A stretch of 29,681 nt of DNA from Emiliania huxleyi CCMP1516 (taxonomy: Eukaryota; Haptophyta; Isochrysidales; Noelaerhabdaceae), in the NCBI RefSeq assembly GCF_000372725.1, contig NW_005197707.1, positions 4,213 to 33,893 of the forward strand, written 5' to 3'. Position numbers and translations under genes: made by a program. The notes under the pieces are model-generated. The model saw only the letters and a list, made by a program, of their open reading frames with translations, did no database searches and had not been told where the DNA came from. Of the stretch, positions 25,632 through 29,681 are shown piece after piece (the stretch's first letter is position 1; every line of letters begins with the position of its first letter).

Positions 25632-26316
25632 TCCGCAGTGCTGAATGCGGGCCTCAAGGTCTTGTCGCTCTCGCCTCTCGGCGCAGCATCGCTCTCTTCG
25701 CAGCGTATCCTGACCAACAGCAGCGCTGTCTTTACCCCCGGGAGCCATAAGGTACCCATTAAATAATAAATAAAAACGGACACCTCTCTACTGTGAGATG
25801 GGTAAAAAGGAACAGGTCCCCGCCCTTGCGATCTTTGTGGAAGGTTCTTTGTGGGTGTGGTCGGCGACTAGCCGGGGTCGTCCTCCCGATGGGGGACTAG
25901 CACTAGCCGTCTTCCACATGGTCCCTCGGGTCCCTGTGCTGCTCCTCATCTCTTCGCGCGTACATCCTCCTGCTAAGAGGTACCCATTGAGAGACGCGGC
26001 ACGCGGGATTGTTTTCTTACACCAGCCTGCTTGTTTTGCTCCCTTTCCCCTCTCTCCCGCTCGCCTCTCTCGCGCGCCTCCAGCCGCGCCCTCTCGCGGC
26101 GCCCAAAAGCATAAATAAATAAATAGAGCAGTCATCTCCAGGGAGAGATGGGCGACGCACACGAACACAGAGGGTCAGTGCGCACCCCGCCCCGCTCGCA
26201 GGGCGTGCCCAAAAGCATGTCTCCGCCCACATAACCGGGAGATTTTTTCTTTCGAGGCACTTCGCGCCCAATTTCTCTGAGGTCTGAGGTCCTTCCAAGG
26301 GTCCTACGTCCGCACC
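25632..26316. other. Interval with a repeated AT-rich/hairpin element
   Basis: No gene is recognised. The identical decamer GGTACCCATT occurs at 25751-25760 and 25979-25988. An AATAAATAAA-like run followed by a small hairpin and GAGATGGG occurs at 25761-25802 and again at 26111-26152. The second hairpin is CATCTC-CAGGGA-GAGATG; the first is CACCTC...GAGATG, so a C in place of T still allows a G-U pair. These could be 3'-end elements of the upstream gene, a small duplicated insertion, or a non-coding RNA motif. Confidence 0.5.
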
Positions 26317-27267
26317 ATGGCGTGTGTCGTGAATCAGGTCCGCGACATCTGGGACCCCAGCTTCCTCATCGCTTTCGACGAGAAGCACCCGGTCCTCCCG
26401 GATGACGGACTGTACGCGCCGCCGCAGCTCTCGCCGTCGCAGACGCCGTTCAACGCGTGCTGCGGCCTCATCGGGATATGCAACTGGTACTCTCACCGGA
26501 CGCCAACCTGTGCGCCGTGCGCAGCCTGCTGCGGTGCTTCGCTCAAAGGCTGCGGAGGGCTCGAGACTTTGGACATCCTGCACAGCGACGACGAAGTCTG
26601 GCGGCGAATGCTCTCGGGCGGCTCGCCCGAAGCCTGCCCGGACCGGTACCGCGGTGTCTTTTGGATGCAAGACAATGTCGTCAACGAGCTCCTCATCACG
26701 CTTCAAGAGGCAGACTGGAGCCAGGCGCCACCGGAAGGGCTGTCTGCCGTCGCTACCAAGCGCCTGGATACCAACTGGGCAAGAGACACGACCATCTGGG
26801 GTGCCTGCCTCGCATGCTGCGCTCCATGCCAGCCGCCCATGATTTTGCACGTGAGCAAGAGTGGAAAGTGGCTGAGCATGGCGGGCGCGGCTGGATTCTT
26901 TTACGCCCCGTCTGCCAGCGAAACCCTGAAGGGCCCCGACGGCGAGAAGGTCGCCTTTGACTCGTCGCAAGATCTGGTGAGGGTGGACTACCGCTCCAAG
27001 TTTGACCCGCACTCCGGTACAAGCTACCAGTACCGCTGCCGGCGAGTGGCCTACCTCGATAGCGAGCGGCAACTCGTCAAGACGCCCGCATTTGAGGAGA
27101 TGGTGGCGCAGGTGCGCGCCCCGCTGAAGAATCCCGGCTGCTTGGGCGACCGCTGCTACAGCAACCTCTCGTGGCCTCAGCGGCTCGAGAACCAGCAGCT
27201 CCTGGCGAGCGAGCTCCTCGTCAAGACGGTGCCCCCGCATGCGGCGGCGGGCATGCGCCGGGTGTGA
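26317..27267 (+). CDS. Cysteine-rich hypothetical protein
   Basis: This 316-residue intronless frame shows coding-type third positions throughout. The N-terminal third has clustered cysteines (FNACCGLIGICNW, then PTCAPCAACCGASLKGCGG). A second cluster is WGACLACCAPCQPP near residue 170. There is no signal peptide and no clear membrane segment, so the clusters may bind metal or be lipid-modified. The C-terminal half is ordinary globular sequence (HVSKSGKWLSMAGAAGFFYA, then YQYRCRRVAYLDSERQLVKT). I do not recognise the family. The Met at 26317 has an ACCATGG context, which is a strong eukaryotic start. Confidence 0.6.
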   Translation: MACVVNQVRDIWDPSFLIAFDEKHPVLPDDGLYAPPQLSPSQTPFNACCGLIGICNWYSHRTPTCAPCAACCGASLKGCGGLETLDILHSDDEVWRRMLSGGSPEACPDRYRGVFWMQDNVVNELLITLQEADWSQAPPEGLSAVATKRLDTNWARDTTIWGACLACCAPCQPPMILHVSKSGKWLSMAGAAGFFYAPSASETLKGPDGEKVAFDSSQDLVRVDYRSKFDPHSGTSYQYRCRRVAYLDSERQLVKTPAFEEMVAQVRAPLKNPGCLGDRCYSNLSWPQRLENQQLLASELLVKTVPPHAAAGMRRV

Positions 27268-27344
27268 GGGGTGGTTTGGTCCCGGGCTGCCCAGGGCCAG
27301 GCAGTGCCCTCCACCACTGTCTAATGGTTGTTTCCGTCCTTTGT

Positions 27345-27759
27345 GCGGGGGAGTTGCGCTGAGACGAGCCAACTGGTCGTCGTCGCCACTCTCATCGTTG
27401 TCGTCCGACTCGTCCGACGAGTTGTTGGACGACTCGTCGTGGCTGGACTCGGGGTCGGTCTCACCACCGTTGCCGCCATCCGGCTCCTGCGACTCGCCGC
27501 AGGGCTCGCCGTCGGACTCGTCGTCGGGCTCTTCTTCCTCGATCCCTGTGAACAGGGAGGGTGTGGCGCGGTGAGTCGATGAGGGAATCGCATCGTCCCA
27601 CATGGTGGTGAGTGACGGCCGGGCGGCTCCACCGAGGGCCGCAGAAACACCGTGGGCCGCAGCGACCGCGGAGAGGCTGGAATCGCCCTCATCGTCACCC
27701 TTGACGCCGTCCTCAAGGATGTCACCGTCAGCGAAGCCCGGCGGGGGCTCGCAGTGCAA
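27345..27759 (-). other. Acidic Ser/Asp/Glu-rich coding-like segment
   Basis: The minus strand reads GDILEDGVKGDDEGD, then SSTHRATPSLFTGIEEEEPD, then a long Asp/Glu/Ser-rich stretch (DESSNNSSDESDDNDESGDD). This could be the disordered C-terminal tail of the minus-strand gene fragment at 27783-28109. The DNA is GAY/TCG-type low complexity and is also open in two plus-strand frames, so coding status is uncertain. It contains short inverted repeats such as CGACGAGT...ACTCGTCG near 27418-27440. Confidence 0.35.
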
Positions 27760-27782
27760 CGGCCGGCGAGGCTCCTCAGGGC

Positions 27783-28109
27783 CTAACGGATAAGGGGCGT
27801 TTCTCTCGCTCTGTGGGCTCGGCCGCCACCCTCCCTTCGCGGCGTGGGTCCTCCAGTGATCCCGCCGCGCTGGATCTTCTGAGGCACGCCGCTCATGAGC
27901 TCGAGGAGGGTCTTTGCGTTTGCGCCCTGTGTCTTACTGTATGCGTCGGCCAGCTCGAAAAGCTTATTGCCCTTCTCGTCCATGATCACGAACACGGAGT
28001 GTTCCGAGTTGGCGCACAACTGGAGAAGAGACTCGGGAGTCGCGTTGGAGGTCGCCGTGGACACGCCGACCAGCGCCTCGAACTTGCCCCATTGCTGGCG
28101 CAGGGCGTT
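27783..28109 (-). CDS. Unassigned coding fragment, upstream part missing
   Basis: The minus strand reads NALRQQWGKFEALVGVSTAT, then SNATPESLLQLCANSEHSVF, FVIMDEKGNKLFELADAYSK and LLELMSGVPQKIQRGG. Codon use is strongly GC3-biased and the composition is that of a folded alpha/beta domain. An in-frame TGA at 28112-28110 lies immediately upstream, with no Met before the domain, so the fragment is cut at its 5' side. It abuts the oppositely oriented gene at 28104-29077. It could be an internal exon or a rearranged fragment, perhaps linked to the acidic segment downstream. I do not recognise it. Confidence 0.45.
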   Translation of the reverse strand, partial: NALRQQWGKFEALVGVSTATSNATPESLLQLCANSEHSVFVIMDEKGNKLFELADAYSKTQGANAKTLLELMSGVPQKIQRGGITGGPTPRREGGGRAHRARETPLIR

Positions 28110-29077
28110 TCAAGAAGACGATCAATGAGGTCGTGGTGTCGTACACACCGACGGCTGAGATCATCCGCCCCGTCGGACAGGACTTTGAGTCGATGCCCGG
28201 CATGAAGAAGACGTTCCTCTTCATGCCCGTGCGTGAGGGCGTGACTCTTCAGCGGCCGTTCGCGTGCTGGTGCGACGCGTGCATGCAGGCGTCGGCTCCT
28301 GGCGAGGGTACCATGGATTCCAACTACCGCTGCCACGGCTGCTCGTCGCCGGGCTTGCGGTGGAGGGAGACCAGCGTGGCGCGCTCGGACGCTGCCGGCG
28401 TAGCCTCCTCCAAGGCCCGTACCCGCCAGCTCTCTAGATCCCTCCGAGATCAGCTGAAGGCGCACTTTGCGAAGAGCACGAACGCGGTGTGGGTTGCGGT
28501 GCAGAACCGCGGCGAGGACGACCCGGACCAGTATTGGATCGGCCGCGCCGTCGCTCTCAGGCCTCCCTTTCAGACGGGTGGCAGCGTCGCAGGCACAGGC
28601 GGGAGGGTGCGCTACGATCCCGGCGATATGGAGATCGAGGTCGAGTGGTTCGATCGAGACGTGAGCGGTGGCGACGAGCGGCGGATCTTCAAGGCGTGGC
28701 GCCCCGGCGCCGACACCACGCCCGCTGCTGCTGCTGCTGTGGGGCGTGGTGGCAGCGGCGGTGGGGGACGCGGGCGTGGTGGCGGTAGGCGCGGGGGGCG
28801 AGGCGCCGCCGAGGCAGGCGCGGCTGCGGAGGGCGCCGCGCCAGAGGGACCCGCAGTCCTCACCTTCAACTCGTCCGAGCTGCGCATGATCAACGTGGAG
28901 ATGCAGCTGGTTGCGCCGCTCGGTGGCGGCGCCGCTTTGGATGTGGTGCGACGGTCCGGTCGGGTCGCGCTCCAAGGCATCGCACGGCGCGTACAGACGC
29001 AGCGCGCCGACCCGCCCGATCAGCTGTGGGAGATCCCCACTGGGAACGAGCGCTTCATCCTCGATCGATGCTCGTAG
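28104..29077 (+). CDS. Zinc-finger-like/RGG protein fragment, 5' end missing
   Basis: From 28109 the frame reads FKKTINEVVVSYTPTAEIIR, then PGMKKTFLFMPVREG. A cysteine motif follows (CWCDACMQ...YRCHGC, about 28264-28350) that could bind zinc. A helical basic part contains SKARTRQLSRSLRDQLKAHF. Next is VWVAVQNR...DQYWIGRAVAL and an RGG/Gly-Arg-rich linker (about 28740-28810). The final domain includes VLTFNSSELRMINVEMQLVA and DQLWEIPTGNERFILDRC. There is no good ATG before homology-like sequence begins: the frame enters from a CGCAG acceptor-like site at 28101-28103, so an upstream exon or a truncation is implied. The layout resembles repeated algal proteins of unknown function, possibly mobile-element derived; this is inference. 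Confidence 0.45.
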
Positions 29078-29139
29078 AGATTGCGATTTAGGATGGATAT
29101 CTAGTGTATTTTGAGCTAAGAATCGTCAAAATTTTCTTC

Positions 29140-29205
29140 GCGGGGCTCTGCCCCGCACCCCGCTGGGGCTCCCGCCCCAGACCCCGGCTGGGGCTCCCGC
29201 CCCAG
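29140..29205. repeat. Three consecutive GC-rich hairpins
   Basis: 29140-29156 is GCGGGGC-TCT-GCCCCGC. 29163-29180 and 29188-29205 are identical copies of CTGGGGC-TCCC-GCCCCAG, spaced 25 nt apart. The cluster begins 63 nt after the stop of the upstream plus-strand gene. Similar GGGGCTCTGCCCC repeats recur near gene ends in several microbial and algal genomes, so it may be a dispersed repeat or a 3'-end element. Confidence 0.85.
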
Positions 29206-29556
29206 ACCCCGTTTACACCCGAGCTATGCCCCACGACCTGAGCCGGAGCCGGCTCAAGACCAAGAGTAAGAGAGATACAAGGAATGCCGTAGCCCGTACA
29301 AAACACGTCCGCGCGTCGTCCTTTACCGACGCGCGGCCACCCACGACCAAATCTCTCAACCAATTCTCCCCTCCAGAGACTAGAGAGGATGCCTCTCCGG
29401 ATCAGCGAGTCATCTCCCATTATCAAGACGCATCTCCGGCCGGCGAACCGCTCGCGACGAAGGCTGGCCACGATGCTGATCGCCGCGCCGCGCGCGCCCC
29501 ATGCACCCGCTCTCGCCGCCCCACGCATAGTACTCGACGTGGATGGACTCTACCTA
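29206..29556. other. Interval without a recognised gene
   Basis: A 146-residue minus-strand frame is open across this interval, but it runs through the hairpin repeats and has no protein-like features beyond a short stretch (RCVLIMGDDSLIRRGI). I would not call a gene here. Confidence 0.35.
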
Positions 29557-29681
29557 CCTCTCACCGAGCGGCATCGATGCGCCGATCTTGTCCCCGATCG
29601 ACAAAAAGACCTGCGGCTCGAGCTGGCGCACGCCGCGGAGGCCGTCGTTCCGCGCACCAACGACGGCCACGGCAAAGACGC
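29557..29681 (-). CDS. Partial gene at right edge, unassigned
   Basis: The minus strand entering from the edge reads VFAVAVVGARNDGLRGVRQL, then EPQVFLSIGDKIGASMPLG, with gene-like codon use. It meets TAG at 29556-29554. Just before that, G|GTGAGA at 29565-29559 is a strong GT splice donor, so the exon may end there. The same frame after the TAG (SIHVEYYAWGGESGCMG) still looks protein-like, so a nonsense change is the alternative. Family unknown. Confidence 0.35.

Noticed and set aside
27328..27582. Hydrophobic Val/Leu/Gly-rich plus-strand frame resembling membrane helices
   Set aside because: It arises from the GTCGTC-type low-complexity DNA; the other frames are equally open.
26017..27759. 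580-residue minus-strand frame over the Cys-rich gene
   Set aside because: Most of it is antisense of the plus-strand gene at 26317-27267; only its acidic first part (27345-27759) was kept as a possible segment.
1..29681. CRISPR array, bacterial operon or prophage
   Set aside because: No spaced direct repeats, ribosome binding sites or co-directional gene runs; the gene content and introns are eukaryotic.

Overview
The window looks like nuclear DNA of a GC-rich unicellular alga, most likely a haptophyte-like lineage with a red-derived secondary plastid. Evidence for a eukaryote: an exportin-1 gene, an F-box/RCC1 protein, a LOV photosensor protein, ankyrin/KH RNA-binding and GT77-type Golgi glycosyltransferase genes, and short spliceosomal introns. 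Evidence for the lineage is weaker: very high GC, at least three introns that appear to start with GC rather than GT, and an ASAFAP-like plastid-targeting N-terminus on an ABC-F ATPase. The lineage call is inference.

Layout, left to right. 47-574 (-): first two exons of exportin-1, running off the left edge. 862-1693 (+): unassigned, frame-broken coding fragments. 2162-3811 (-): F-box-like plus RCC1-propeller gene with an in-frame TAG and a decayed last repeat. 3814-4422 (+): DUF1415 protein. 4535-4623: three successive palindromes. 4687-6027 (+): remnant of a Pif1/Helitron-type helicase with its core missing. 6429-8939 (+): LOV-domain protein. 9199-11715 (-): ankyrin/Gln-rich/KH-like protein. 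11837-14413 (-): GT77-like glycosyltransferase, with a 100-nt CA microsatellite in its upstream region. 14862-15497 (+): C-terminal half of a TPR protein. 15877-18502 (-): ABC-F ATPase with one short non-canonical intron. 18719-19408 (+): small secreted or anchored protein with a pacifastin-like cysteine motif. 19409-21100: no convincing gene. 21101-23278 (-): intron-containing MFS transporter. 24249-25631 (+): multi-pass membrane protein. 26317-27267 (+): Cys-rich protein of unknown function. 27345-29077: a mosaic in which two coding fragments abut head to head near 28107, followed by three GC-rich hairpins. The right edge holds part of another minus-strand gene.

The genes do not form one pathway; they read as independent nuclear genes on alternating strands with short intergenic spaces. 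The accessory or degraded parts are the 862-1693 remnants, the helicase remnant with its palindromes, the truncated TPR gene, and the 27.3-29.2 kb mosaic. The most interesting items are the LOV domain (reactive Cys kept, most other flavin-contact residues changed), the recurring CAGCAG|GC splice donors, the RCC1 gene with a CAG-to-TAG change, and the head-to-head junction at 28107. I did not find a clearly new multi-gene system.
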